From: Erythroxylum novogranatense | Lineage: Eukaryota; Streptophyta; Magnoliopsida; Malpighiales; Erythroxylaceae | Reading direction: 5' to 3' | NCBI GenBank assembly: GCA_029891385.1 | Contig: CM057232.1 | Span: forward strand, 62,433,824 to 62,497,823 | Length of the DNA stretch: 64,000 bases | Shown: positions 33,961-46,323 of the stretch, in pieces | Layout: each line of letters begins with the position of its first letter | How positions within the stretch are numbered: position 1 is the first letter of the stretch | Made by a program: the position numbers and the translations under genes | The notes under the pieces: generated by a model | Told to the model about the DNA's origin: nothing | The model's database searches: none | What the model saw: the letters and a program-made list of their open reading frames with translations, nothing else

Positions 33961-35100
33961 AAACTACACCATCAAAAATACAAGGATTTGGTGAGTTCTT
34001 ATTTCCTTTTCTCTCTAAAATGTAATCACTCTCTCGTTTGCCTATTTTAGTAGATTTTTCTTCTTTATAGCTCCAAAGAAGCTTGTCACTTAGAAACCCA
34101 TTGACCATTTGTGTCAACAAGTCTTTAGTGAAGGTAAAACCGATATAGTTAACAATTTTCGTGCCCCATTCCCAATTTTTTTGGACGACAAAGGTATGCA
34201 ATTTTGGGACTTTAAAGTTAGAGAATTATTGTCTCCCTGATACTTTGCGTTTTAATTGTTAAAAACCCTAGGTTTGAGACGTAATATTGAACAATTGGCT
34301 GCAAATATTGGTTGGGGTCAGTTAATTGGTTGTGATGTACTGATATACCCCATGATGACTGTTGAATAGGTGGTCATGTTTATAAGCTTGATTATATAGC
34401 CGTTCGTGCACTTTTTAACTTGCCAACCACTAAAATTTTAGATGATCATAATGACTTCTATATGGATGACTATTGGAAAAGCCTTACGGGTGAAAACATT
34501 TTTGATTCTAGGAATGCACTAAAACCTTAATTTGAGCACAAAGCACTTACTACACAAACTTATGTGCTTAATTGTTTTTAATAAAACTAAAAGCAATAAG
34601 TGATGTATTAAAGAATTTTTATTTCTTTGGTGCATGGATCTCAAAGTTAAAATAAATACCCTGAATTACATTATTAGGTCTATTGTGAGTTGCGTTGATA
34701 AGAAAAGCTAATTATGATGTTTTTGACATATAATATTTAAGACGCTCTAAAATTTTGGAGCTCAATTCTATGGAGCTCTAAAATCCTCAGACTTATACTA
34801 TTGTCAAGAATAGGAAGGGTAGGAACAAAACCACATCGCAACCATCCATCTCTTAGGCACCACCGGAGTCTCAAGAAGAAGAAATCGAAGAGGAACCAAT
34901 AGTAGCAGTAGATGTTTATCAATTTCAACAAATTCTTGATCAGATGGCTGCAAATTAACAACAAATGATGCTACAAATCAATGAGCTCAACAATAAACAG
35001 TAGTATATAAAGAAGTTCCTAAAGTTCTTCTAGAAAAAGAACATTGAGGTCCCATCTCCTATGCCTTCACCACCTCAATCTCCATAAGCCATCTTACCCT
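33961..35100 (+). pseudogene. Env-like/second-ORF remnant of the Athila-like element
   Basis: Degraded coding-like sequence. Readable pieces include PKKLVT, DKGMQFWDFKVRELLSP, RRNIEQLAANIGWGQLIG, CDVLIYPMMTVE and a Gln-rich QFQQILDQMAAN near 34920. The LGL..NIE..A..IGWG arrangement is like the ORF that follows pol in Athila elements, but many stops make the assignment tentative. A conserved phrase follows at about 35195-35245 (TTGAGGACAGTGTG ... AAGTGTGGGGAGA) that typically marks the end of coding in this group. Confidence 0.45.
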
Positions 35101-36280
35101 TCACTGTTTATATTTTTTTATTCACTTTGTTAGCCTTGTTATTTGTTTACTTAGTTGATGTTGTCTTTGATGTTTTGATTTTATTTTATGGTTGCCTTGT
35201 CACATTGAGGACAGTGTGTTGTCCAAGTGTGGGGAGATGACATTTGCCTTGTCAATTGCATCATTTAAATTTGTTTTATTTACTAGTTAAGATGCATGTT
35301 TTAGGCATATTAGGTTCTTGTTTGATGTTGTGTTGTGTTTTTCCATGAGATTCGGTCATGCTAAGTGGAATAAGATTAAATGCATGCTTGAATTTGAATT
35401 AGGCTACTTGAGTATAAAGTGAATCGTACTGAGTGATGAAAAGTAGTTGGTTGCATAAGCTTACTCAAAATGTGGCATTTGAGCAATGAGGTAGTGTAGA
35501 AATGAATAATGAATTTTCATTTAAGCCATTGTGAGGATTGATCTTATATGAGTCCATCTATAGTCATCATATTTTTTTGAGAGTGTGATACCCCTTTAGG
35601 TTACTACCTTTAGAACTTGTTTTGAATCAGTTTGAGTCTACTTGATGTATGCTTAATAGAAATGATTAAGGCCCCTTTTGTGATAACCCTTGGCTTAAAT
35701 GACCTAGCCTTATTATCATCCCTTATTAGCCCCGATGATTCTTAACCCTTTGGTTTCTTGAAAACACCTCATATTTCAAAACTCGAAACCTCATTAGCCT
35801 ACCCATTCATAAGCTTAGTAAAGTATTAAGTAAGGCAGTAGTTATACTTCTACTTTTTTAGCACAATGTGTCTAGTTGCTATTTTTTTGTTGTTTCTTTA
35901 ATTATATAAAAAAGAGAAAAAGAAGAAAAAAGAAAAGAAAAAGAAAAAGGGAAGAACATTTTAGTAGCATCAATAAGTACGGAGTAGTACTATATTTACT
36001 TTTGTATATCTCAGAATATGTTTTTTATTCCTTTGTTCACTTATTACTTTATGCATGCATGTACTGAACCCTTTATCTTGTTTGACCCACCTTAACCCTT
36101 ACCACATTATAACCCGAAACAAGCCTTTTTAATCTATTTATGCAAGTAATCATTGTAGAGTAAAAGTTGTGTATTAGTAAGGTTATAGTAGCTTAGCTTC
36201 ATATATAGAGCTTGAGCGAAACATTAACCATCAAACACTTTAGAGAAATGATTGAAACCATGAGGAAGATTCTACATGCC
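35101..36280 (+). other. 3' untranslated region of the Athila-like element
   Basis: AT-rich with no convincing gene. It includes AAGTGTGGGGAGA (35228-35240), a purine tract typical of the group. The small open frames (for example 35876-36067) are compositional. It differs completely from the spacer before LTRs A and B. Confidence 0.5.
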
Positions 36281-37011
36281 TGTGCACTTTGTAATATCCG
36301 ACATTTTCCAATTATGCACACTTATATGCACAGTTGTGCATACAACCATGCATAACCCAAAAACCTAGACTTTAATATAAAAGTGACGTTTAGTGGGCAG
36401 AAGAAAAGGAGGAGACTTTTGGGAGGTGATTTCCAAGCATAGAGTCCTTCTCTAGGTGCAATTTTGGTTTAGAGAAGTGAGAAACAAAAAGATTTTTTCG
36501 AAAGATCTATTAGAATACAATATCAAGTCTCTATATCGTAAGAACATTTGATAGAAGAAATTCTGGGAGATTTAGAATTTTGAACCCTTTATTTTCTATT
36601 TGTTTTTCTTTCAATGTATGTTTGACTTCATATTTGATTATGTGTAACTAAACATCTAGTTGGTATTTAGGTTTGATGAACCTTATGTTAATACTTTGAC
36701 ATGATTTGATTTTTTTATTAATGTGAATGTTGTTAGATATATTGTGATCTGATTACGAGTTTATTTATGTTCTAATAACTTGAGATATTTGATCATAATA
36801 TGATTTTATATGTAGAGATTGAGAAATCCTAGTGTGAATAGATTTACCGTAATTAGAATGAGTTTATTGCAACTCTAGAGATAGGATGACATAAATCCTC
36901 CAGATTGTGGTCAAACCTAATAGAGAGACTCATAAATTGTAACGCAATCCTATAAGAGTTAACCTTGGTAATTCAGTTAAAGATCTTAGGATTAGTTGCT
37001 AGTAGACTCAA
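36281..37011 (+). repeat. Athila-like LTR, copy C, left part
   Basis: Matches LTR A and B from TGTGCACTTTGTAATATCC to GTAGACTCAA. It is cut at 37011 by a chromovirus and continues at 46324. It acts as 3' LTR of the element that starts at LTR B and as 5' LTR of the next internal region. Confidence 0.82.
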
Positions 37012-39150
37012 TGTTGGGCCCCAAATTTTTGTTTTCTTGAATTTACTAAGTATGAATTATTTTGATTTATGATTTATGGCCTAGTTTGATTTTATTGAAA
37101 GTATTAGTGGAAAATTTGGATTTATTTGAGTTTAGCATGGATTAAGTGTTTGAAAGAGTAAAAATGTTTAAGGGCAAAATAGTTAAGGCAATTGAGTTAT
37201 GAAGTTTAAGGCTAAGCATAGGAGGGCATTATAGTCCTTGCCCATGTTTGTAGGTTTAAGAAATTAAAGAAGAAAAGAAAGAAAGAAGAAAAGAGGAAGA
37301 GAAAAATAGAAGAGAAAAACGAAGAAGAGAGTCGGCAGAGTGAGGGAGAAGAAGAGGAAGTTAGTTTCAGGCGTTTTCCGACAGATTTCAAGCATCCTTA
37401 AGGTAAGATTAACTCTTTTATCTATGTTTGAGATGTTTGGAAACTTAGAATAGGTTGTATGAGTAGAAATCGTTCGAGTTAGGGTTTATGGAAAAGATTT
37501 GTAGATTTGCATGGGTTGTTGTGTTTTTGATGTTTTGGTGCTAGAATAAGTTCAGAATGGTAGTATATGACTTGGTTTATGACTTAGATGTGTTGTAGTA
37601 GAAGAATGGAAGGTTTTTAAGGTTGAAAATGGCGGAAACTGGGTTCGGGAGACGAAGCTCCCGTCCGCACGTCGCGACGTGCAATAGAGGGCCGCACGTC
37701 ATGACGTGTTAGATCAAGCGCTTAGCGTGCCGAGGCCGCTGTCATGAACGGCGGGCCTCGTCGCGGCGAGCCCAGTTTTTCCAGCAAGTGATATTTTTTG
37801 TATTTTGATCATATCATTTGCTACAGAGGTCCTTTTGGGGTGATTTTTAAGGCGTTGTGAACTAGAGTCATAGATCTACAAGTTTTGTGAAGTGATGAAG
37901 TTATGAATTAGTTTCTACGACTATGGAATTTTAGATGGAAGTTAAGAATAGAAATATTGTTTCAGCACGAGTTATTAAATGGGATTTTTGGTTCTTATTT
38001 TAGGAGAACAAGTGAGGCAAGAGGATCAAGAGGCTCAAGAGGAAACTCATTCCTAGGCTAGAACAAGCAAGGAAATCAGGTGGGTTCATGTTTATAATAG
38101 AGTATATAAGTACTCATTGTTTCGTTCAAATTAAGAAAGAATTAATGCATTTGAATTGCATCATCCACGATTGCATTACATATTATGATGAATGATTATA
38201 TTCTGCTATGTGATTTGCATTCATGATCATTACCAAGATTCTTTTTACAAAGGGGTGTTCTCCTTTCACGAATACAAATACATGAAATCATGTTTTACGA
38301 ATAAATGACAAGCAAGATTACAAGCAAGTTTACAAGCAAGTGTCAGTTTGGCAAACAAGTTTACAAGAACATGAATTATGCATGTTTATGTGGGTTTGCG
38401 GTGTCCCTCACGAATAGTCAAGTGCACATTGACTCACAAAAAGGCTTCTCCCTTTGCCCGATTGTAGCACGTGGTTTCTCACAGGATTCCCTCACGAAAC
38501 TACGTCTACACATCAACATTTCGATGGCATGTGTAGTACGTCACGAACCAGGGACAACCCAAACCATTATGTTATGTTATGTGTTTATGATTTGTTATGT
38601 GTCATGCATCATGAATTGTTCAAGAATCAAGCATATTTCAAGACAATGACTCATACATGCTCAAGTGTTATGATTTCAACAAGTATCACGACAATGAGTA
38701 AATATTTTATTACTTTTGCTTATGGCTATATTATAAATATGTTCCCACGAGCTTTATAGCTCACCCCCTCAAATCTCCCCCATTCAGGTGACGAGCAAGA
38801 GATCGAGTGAGTCACGAGTACGGCAGCACTCCAGTTTCATTTTGTCACGTTTATTTATAAATCTTCGTAAAGCTTTATGAAACTCATCTTTTGGAGCATG
38901 AATTATAGATATGTTTATTCTAAAGCATGAAAGTTTCACGATGGGTCCATTGAACTTCCGATGGTCTCCTTTCTCAACCATTTAATTTACATGTTTAGCC
39001 TTGTTTATTAAATCATATGAAAGCAGGTTTCAAGTATGTTTTCCAGTAGGCCCATTACTCTTTCGCGTGTCTTTTCTAAACATGTATAATCAGCACGTTT
39101 CCCACCACGCTCTCACGACCGATGTTGGGCTCCGACAGTGGGGTCCAACA
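37012..39150 (+). repeat. 5' LTR of the chromovirus (2,139 bp)
   Basis: Ends ACAGTGGGGTCCAACA before the primer site. It differs from the 3' LTR chiefly in a CG-rich palindromic block (37655-37785) and by lacking ~117 bp present at about 45923-46028. Confidence 0.9.
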
Positions 39151-39155
39151 TGTTG

Positions 39156-39170
39156 TGGTATCAGAGCGCC
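39156..39170 (+). other. Primer binding site, tRNA-iMet
   Basis: TGGTATCAGAGCGCC starts five bases after the LTR end, a full match to the initiator-Met primer site used by plant chromoviruses. Confidence 0.9.
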
Positions 39171-39313
39171 TAGGTTTTTGATCTAGGGTTGCATGACATT
39201 GCTTTCAAGGAATAACTTGCATTGTTTTACACGATTGGAACTGTTTTTGCATATTTTGAAAATTGTCGTACTTGAACTAAAGTTTTCAATGGTTTTCCAT
39301 TCAAGAAGTGAAC

Positions 39314-40504
39314 ATGCCACCTCGAAGGAGAACTCGGGGAGCTATGACTCGATCTCATTCTCTTCAGGGGAGTACGGATGAATCCCATATTCCTCAGGAT
39401 GCCGGGACACATTCTGTTCCGATTTCAGAGGCACCTAGTTTGCAACAAGAAGTGCCTCCACCGCCTCCTCCTATGCCTCAGGGAACTCCCATAGATCCGA
39501 GTTTCTTTCAAGCCTTTGCTCAGGCTTTTACGTATGCCATGGGTCAGAGATCACAGATGCCGATGGAAGCTCCAGTAGATAGGAGTGGGCAGTATGATAA
39601 GCTCGAGAAGTTTGGAGCTGTGGATTTCAATGGGACGACAAATCCTGAAGAGGATGAAGCATGGTTGAAGAGGATCGAGAGGGTCCTAGGTTAGATGAGA
39701 TGCTCAGATGAGGACAAGCTATATTATGCAGTCAGTTTGTTGCAGGGTGATGCGCTGCATTGGTTGGAGTCAGTGCCTCACAGTCAGGTTGTGCCACCGG
39801 TGCTGACATGGAGGGATTTTGTAGAAGTGTTCAGAAAGAAGTACCTATCCAGAGTGTATGTGCAGGATAAGGCTAGGGAATTCCTGAATCTTATGCAGAG
39901 GGACATGAGTGTGAGCGAGTATGAGCTGAAGTTCACACAGCTTTCCCGGTATGCAGCTAACATTGTGGAAACAGAGGAAGATAAGTGCCGCAAGTTTGAG
40001 GGAGGTCTTCATTTGGGGATTAGGGAGAAAGTCCTGATTCATAATTTCTGTGACTACCAACAGTTGGTGGATGCTGCTCTCCAGGCTGAGAAGCTGGAGA
40101 ATATCAGAAATGAAGCGAACAAGAAGAGGAAGAACAAGGAGCAGACTTTCAGGAAGGGTTCTAGTGCTCCATTGCCTGAGAGGAGCACGAGGAACTCTCA
40201 CAGTCAGAGTGAAGTGGGTAGCAGTGGGGCTACCAAGAACAAGCAGGTGAGGGCAGTATCAGGGCAAGCCTCTAATGTGGGAGGTGTCGGTAGAGCAGGA
40301 AGAAGCTGGTTCAACTATCCCTTATATGACCAGTGTGGGAAACATCACCAGGAAGAGTGCCTCAGGTCTCTTGGAGTTTGTTTCAGATGCGGAGAGAAGG
40401 GACATATAGCCAAGCATTGTCCACAGGCACAAAGACAAGAGGGGTCGCAGTTTCAGGCTCCAAGGCATGCAGAGACAGTGGGCACTAGGCGATTCTTGAG
40501 GTAG
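39314..40504 (+). pseudogene. gag: Chromovirus gag, one in-frame stop
   Basis: Starts at ATG 39314 with MPPRRRTRGAMTRS, a usual opening for this group. The single flaw is TAG at 39692-39694, directly between RIERVLG and MRCSDEDKLYYAV, where a Gln codon would be expected, so a C-to-T change is the simple cause. Capsid-like motifs follow: LQGDALHWLE, WRDFVEVFRKKYL, LMQRDMSVSEYELKFTQLSRY. Near the end a first Cys/His site is damaged (YDQCGKHHQEECLR, first Cys lost), while the next knuckle CFRCGEKGHIAKHC is intact (CX2CX4HX4C, about 40378-40420). The product would build the particle and package RNA. Confidence 0.88.
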
Positions 40505-43500
40505 GCGCTCTGGGGTATAAGGAAGACTGCTCCTCCAGAAGGCCAAGGGTCGTGCACCGCAAGAGTGTTTGCCATGACCGTGGAGGAAGCTGCAGCACTT
40601 TTTGAGGTTATCACGGTATGGCTCAGTTATTTGATTTAGCAGTCTTTGTTTTGATTGATTCTGGTGCCATGCACTCTTTTGTTTCTGCGAGCATAGAATT
40701 GCATGGTGTGAGTTCTATGCCTTTGGATAGGCCTTTGATTGTTAGTACTCCTCTAGGGAGGAACGTGGTGATCTGTCAGGTGTATGAGCAGTGTGAGCTT
40801 TTCATTGATGCTGCTAGATTGGTAGTGGACTTACTACTGCTAGACCTTAGAGGATTAGATGTTATTCTGGGGATGGATACCATGGAGAAGTATCTGGCCA
40901 AGCTAGATTGTGGTCGGAAAGAGGTAGAGTTTGACCTGGGCAATGGTGAGAGGGTGATCTTCAGAGGAGATAGGAAGACACCATTGCCAAGACTGATTTC
41001 AGCTATGTTAGCAGAAAGGATGATGGGCCAGGGATGTGAAGCTTTCTTGGCGCATGTTGTAGATGCCGATGTGCATGAAGGGAAGTTAGATGATTTCCCG
41101 GTTGTGAGGGAGTTTCCAAATGTTTTCCCAGATGAGTTACCAGGTTTGCCGCCGGTGAGAGAAATCGAGTTTGCCATTGACTTGATTCCCGGAACCGCGC
41201 CTATTTCTATCCCACCATACAGGATGGCTCCAGCTGAGTTGAGGGAGCTTAAGGAACAGTTGGAGGAACTGTTAGAGAAGGGGTATGTCAGGCCTAGTTC
41301 GTCTCTTTGGGGAGCACCAGTTCTGTTTGTTAAGAAGAAGGATGGATCGTGGCATATGTGCATTGACTATCGGAGACTTAACAAGGTGACAATTAAGAAC
41401 AAGTATCCTTTGTCACGGATAGATGATCTGTTTGATCAGCTGCAGGGAGCACGGGTCTTTTCCAAGATTGATCTCGAGTCGTCGCTATCATCATTTCGTA
41501 ATCAAGGAGGTGATGTAAGCAAGACAAACATTCGAGACCCGTTATGGGCATTATGAGTTTTTAGTTATGCCATTCGACGACCAATGCTCCAGTACTTTCA
41601 TGGATCTTATGAATAGGGTCTTCAAGGAGTTTCTGGATCAGTTTGTTATAGTGTTTACAGATGACATTCTGGTGTATTCCAAGAGTGAAGAAGAGCATGA
41701 GGAGCATCTCAGGATTGTATTGCAGACTCTTAGGGAGAGAGAGCTTTATGCCAAGTTCAGCAAGTGTGAGTTTTGGCTTCATGAGGTGACTTTCCTTGGA
41801 CATGTGATATCGCAGGATGGTGTACATGTTGATCCGAGGAAAGTTGAAGTAGTAGTGAATTGGCCTGCACCCAAGACAGTGACAGAGGTAAGGAGTTTTC
41901 TGGGTCTGGCAGGTTACTACAGGACGTTTGTAGAAGGATTTTCCATGATAGCTGCTCCAATGACCAAGCTATTGAGGAAGAGTCAGAAGTTCATCTAGAA
42001 TGATGAATGCCAGAAGAGCTTTGAGGAGCTCAAGCACAGGTTGACAAGTGCACCAGTGCTGATTTTGCCTTCTGGTGATGAGGGTTATATAGTGTACAGT
42101 GATGCCTCGAGGAAGGGTCTAGGTTGTGTGTTGATGCAAAGAGACAGGGTAATAGCATATGCTTCAAGGCAACTGAAGCAGTATGAGTTAAATTACCCGA
42201 CTCATGACTTGGAGTTGGCAGCAGTGATCTTTGCCTTGAAGATTTGGAGACATTATCTTTATGGTGTTCAGACCAGGATCTTTACAGATCATAAGAGCCT
42301 CAAGTACTTACTGAGCCAGAAGGAATTGAATTTGAGACAGAGAAGGTGGATTGAGTTGCTCAAGGATTATGATTTGTTGATTGAGTACCATCCAGGCAAG
42401 GAGAATGTAGTGGCTGATGCTTTGAGCAGGAAGTCTTCTATTGCTCATGTTCAGGCAGTTTATCTTCCTTTATTGGAAGAGATGGCCAAGCTTAAGATAA
42501 GCTTGAAGTAGGAGGAACCAAATTGCCTCCTAGCTAATTTCAGAGTGAGGCCTATACTCTGAGAGAAGGTTAGGGAGTTGCAGGCACAGGATGCAGATTT
42601 GAGCAAGCTTAGGGAGGAAATTCGGAATGGTAAGGTTTCTGAAGTTGTAGTGAGAGATGATGGACTCATGAAAGTGGGGGACAGACTTTGTATTCCAGAT
42701 AGCAAGGAGGTTAAGGATAAGATTCTGAATGAGGCACAAAATGCGCCTTATGCCATGCACCCAGGTAGCACCAGGATGTACAGAGATTTGAGAGAGCATT
42801 TCTGGTGGAAGGGCATGAAGAGGGATGTAGCAGAGTATGTCAGTAAGTGTCTCATGTGTCAGCAAGTCAAGGCTGAACACCAGGCGCCTTCAGGCAAGTT
42901 AAGGCCATTGTCCATTCCTGAGTGGAAGTGGCAAAGAGTAACCATGGATTTTTTGATGGGTTTGCCTAAGACTAGTAGGAAGCATGATGCCATATGGGTT
43001 ATAGTGGATCGGTTGACGAAGTCAGCCCATTTTCTAGCAATTAAGCAGACTGATTCGTTGCATGTGCTAGCCAGGAAGTACATTGATGAGGTAGTGAGGT
43101 TACATGGGATTCCAGATTCTATAGTTTCTGACAGGGATCCTCGGTTTACTTCTAGATTTTGGGGAAGCTTGCAGGAAGCTTTAGGTACTAAGTTGCATTT
43201 TAGTATGGCTTTTCACCCTCAGACGGATGGTCAATCTGAAAGGACCATTCGGACACTTGAGGGAATGCTCAGGGCATGTGTTATGGATTTTAAGGGAGCT
43301 TGGGATGAGCATTTGCCATTGGTTGAATTTGCTTATAACAATTCGTACCACTCGAGCATTCAGATGGCTCCATATGAGGCTTTGTATGGAAGGAGGTGTA
43401 GAACTCCGTAATGTTGGGATGAAGAAGGAGAGAGGAAACTGGTAGGACTAGAGTTGATTCAGATGACTGTGGATAAAGTCAATCTAGTTAAGCAGCGGCT

Positions 43501-44005
43501 TAAGGCAGCCCAGGATAGGATGAAGAGTTACACTGATTCTCATCGAAAGGAAATGGAGTATGAAGTTGGTGAGAAAGTGTTTCTCAAGACGTCTCCTTGG
43601 AAGGGAGTATTGAGGTTTGGCAAGAAAGGCAAGTTGAGTTCAAGATATGTGGGTCCTTACGAGATTCTTGAGAGGATCGGACCTCTAGCATACAAGTTGG
43701 CGTTGCCGCCAGAGTTGTCTCAGATTCATGATGTCTTTCATGTTTCCATGTTGAGAAGATACAGATCAGATCCTTCTCATGTCATTCAGGTTTCAAAGGT
43801 TCAGTTGAGAGACGACTTGAGTTATGAGGAAATTCCAGTAGAGATCTTGGACACCAAGGAGAAGGTCCTCAGGAATAAGACTGTTCGGCTAGTTAAGGTT
43901 CTGTGGAGGAACCATTCAGTGGAAGAAGCCACGTGGGAGCCTAGGGACGCCATGAAGGAGAAGTATCCAAGTCTTTTCGATGATTCAGGTAAATTTCGAA
44001 GATGA
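40505..44005 (+). pseudogene. pol: Chromovirus pol: protease, RT, RNase H, integrase, chromodomain
   Basis: ARVFAMTVEEAAALF opens protease, then a 1-base frameshift near 40615 leads into [14 protein letters not shown] (active site D-S-G). RT (41100-41998) has [35 protein letters not shown], a frameshifted patch at 41470-41570, and the catalytic [11 protein letters not shown]. RNase H (42041-42440) shows [45 protein letters not shown] and VVADALSRK. Integrase (42578-43411) has the zinc site [34 protein letters not shown] and [16 protein letters not shown]. The last frame (43454-44005) holds KLSSRYVGPYEILERIG and a chromodomain-like end (RLVKVLWRNHSVEEATWEP). Stops occur at 41996 (TAG), 42509 (TAG), about 42559 (TGA) and 43409 (TAA). 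Confidence 0.92.
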
Positions 44006-44011
44006 AATTTC

Positions 44012-44029
44012 TTTTAAGAGGGGGAGAAA
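44012..44029 (+). other. Polypurine tract of the chromovirus
   Basis: TTTTAAGAGGGGGAGAAA directly before the 3' LTR. The preceding AAATTTCGAAGATGAAAT is the usual chromovirus phrase at the end of coding. Confidence 0.88.
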
Positions 44030-46318
44030 TGTTGGGCCCCAAATTTTTGTTTTCTTGAATTTACTAAGTATGAATTATTTTGATTTATGATTTATGGCCT
44101 AGTTTTATTTTATTGAAAGTATTAGTGGAAAATTTGGATTTATTTGAGTTTAGCATGGATTAAGTGTTTGAAAGAGTAAAAACGTTTAAGGGCAAAATGG
44201 TCAAGGCACTTGAGTTATGAAGTTTAAGGCTAAGCATAGGAGGGCATTATAGTCCTTGCCCATGTTTGTAGGTTTAAGAAATTAAAGAAGAAAAGAAAGA
44301 AAGAAGAAAAGAGGAAGAGAAAAATAGAAGAGAAGAACGAAGAAGAGAGTCGGCAGAGTGAGGGAGAAGAAGAGGAAGTTAGTTTCAGGCATTTTTCGAC
44401 AGATTTCAAGCATCCTTAAGGTAAGATTAACTCTTTTTATCTATGTTTGAGATGGTTGGAAACCTAGAATAGGTTGTATGAGTAGAAATCGTTAGAGTTA
44501 GGGTTTATGGAAAAGATTTGTAGATTTGCATGGGTTGTTGTGTTTTTGATGTTTTGGTGCTAGAATATGTTCAAAATGGTAGTATATGACTTGGTTTATG
44601 GCTTAGATGTGTTGTAGTAGAAGAATGGAAGGTTTTTAAGGTTGAAAATGATGAAATCGGGTTCGGAGACGAAGCTCCGTCCGCACGTCATGACGTCGTG
44701 AGGTCGCTGCCTTGTGGCGTCTGAAGGCCACACGTCACGACGTGCCAAGCCACACGCCGCAACGTGCCAGGTCGCACGCCGCGACGTGCCAGGCCACTCG
44801 TCGCGACGAGCGGGCCTCGTCGTGGCGAGCCCAGTTTTTCCAGCAAGTGATATTTTTCATATTTTGATCATATTTTTTGCTACACAGGTCCTTTTGGGGT
44901 GATTTTTGAGGCGTTGTGAACTAGAGTCATAGATCTACAAGTTTTGTGAAGTGATGAAGTTATGAATTAGTTTCTACGACTATGGAATTTTGGATGGAAG
45001 TTAAGAATGGAAATATTGTTTCAGTACGAGTTATTAAATGAGATTTTTTGTTCTTATTTTAGGAGAACAAATGAGGCAAGAGCATCAAGAGGCTCAAGAG
45101 AAAACTCATTCCTAGGCTAGAACAAGCAAGGAAATCAGGTGGGTTCATGTTTATAATAGAGTATATAAGTACTCATTGTTTCGTTCAAATTAAGAAAGAA
45201 TTAATGCATTTGAATTGCATCATCCATGATTGCATTACATATTATTATGAATGATTATATTCTGCTATGTGATTTGCATTCATGATCATTACCAAGATTT
45301 TTTTTACAAAGGGGTGTTCTCCTTTCACGAATACAAGTACATGAAATCATGTTTTACGAATACATGACAAGCAAGATTACAAGCAAGTTTACAAGCAAGT
45401 GTCAGTTTGGCAAACAAGTTTACAAAAACATGAATTATGCATGTTTATGTGGGTTTGCGGTGTCACTCACGAATAGTCAAGTGCACATTGACTCATGAAA
45501 AGGCTTCTCCCGCCTGCCCGACTGTGGCACAGGGTTTCTCACAAGGATTCTCTCGCGAAACTACGTCTACACATCAACATTTCGATGGCATGTGTAGTAC
45601 GTCATGAACCAGGGACAACCCAAACCATTATGTTATGTTATGTGTTTATGATTTGTTATGTGTCATGCATCATGAATTGTTCAAGAATCAAGCATATTTC
45701 AAGAAAATGACTCATACATGCTCAAGTGTTATGATTTCAACAAGTATCACGACAATGAGTAAATTTTTTATTACTTTTGCTTATGGCTATATTATAAATA
45801 TGTTCCCACGAGCTTTATAGCTCACCCCCTCAAATCTCCCCCATTCAGGTGACGAGCAAGAGATCGAGTGAGTCACGAGTACGACAGCACTCCAATTTCA
45901 TTTTGTTACGTTTATTTATAAATGTTATATTTTTGGAAGTCAAGACTTTAGTTTCATTTCAAGTATCATTGGTTCAAGAGTGTTTTATATTTTTGGCTCT
46001 TGAATTCAAAGTTGTAATTTGTTTTGAGATCTTCGTAAAGCTTTATGAAACTCATCTTTTGGAGCATGAATTATAGATATGTTTGTTTTAAAGCATGAAA
46101 GTTTCACGATGGGTCCATTGAACTTCCGATGGTCTCCTTTCTCAACTGTTTAATTTACATGTTTAGCCTTGTTTATTAAATCATATGAAAGCAGGTTTCA
46201 AGTATGTTTTCCAGTAGGCTCATTACTCTTCCGCGGGTCTTTTCTAAACATGTATAATCAGCACGTTTCCCGCCACGCTCTCACGACCGATGTTGGGCTC
46301 CGACAGTGGGGTCCAACA
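44030..46318 (+). repeat. 3' LTR of the chromovirus (2,289 bp)
   Basis: Same ends as the 5' LTR. It carries a tandem CG-rich block (44680-44835) with four or five ~21-bp units, each with a CACGYCRCRACGTG-like palindrome, and an extra ~117 bp near 45923-46028. Confidence 0.9.
44680..44835. repeat. ~21-bp tandem units with CACGTCGCGACGTG-type palindromes
   Basis: Units read like CCACACGTCACGACGTGCCA, GCACGCCGCGACGTGCCAGG and CCACTCGTCGCGACGAGC. The 5' LTR has only two or three, in a different arrangement (37655-37785), so the block changed between the two LTRs of one element. Confidence 0.75.
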
Positions 46319-46323
46319 CTCAA

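Larger units (their letters stand above)
37012..46318 (+). mobile_element. Chromovirus (Tekay/Del-like Ty3/gypsy), 9.3 kb, nested in LTR C
   Basis: LTRs start TGTTGGGCCCC and end GGGGTCCAACA, with good terminal inverted repeats (TGTTGG / CCAACA). The target duplication is CTCAA (37007-37011 and 46319-46323), and the empty site is visible in LTR B. The interior has a tRNA-iMet primer site, gag and pol in the gypsy order (protease, RT, RNase H, integrase) with a degenerate chromodomain at the end. Only a handful of stops and frameshifts break it, and its LTRs are alike apart from a few blocks, so it is one of the younger insertions. Confidence 0.92.

Noticed and set aside
35876..36067. Small open frame with a Lys/Arg-rich run
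   Set aside because: An A-rich low-complexity stretch in the 3' untranslated part of the Athila-like element.
40776..41363. 195-codon minus-strand frame opposite chromovirus RT
   Set aside because: A shadow of the plus-strand pol frame, which carries all the recognised motifs.
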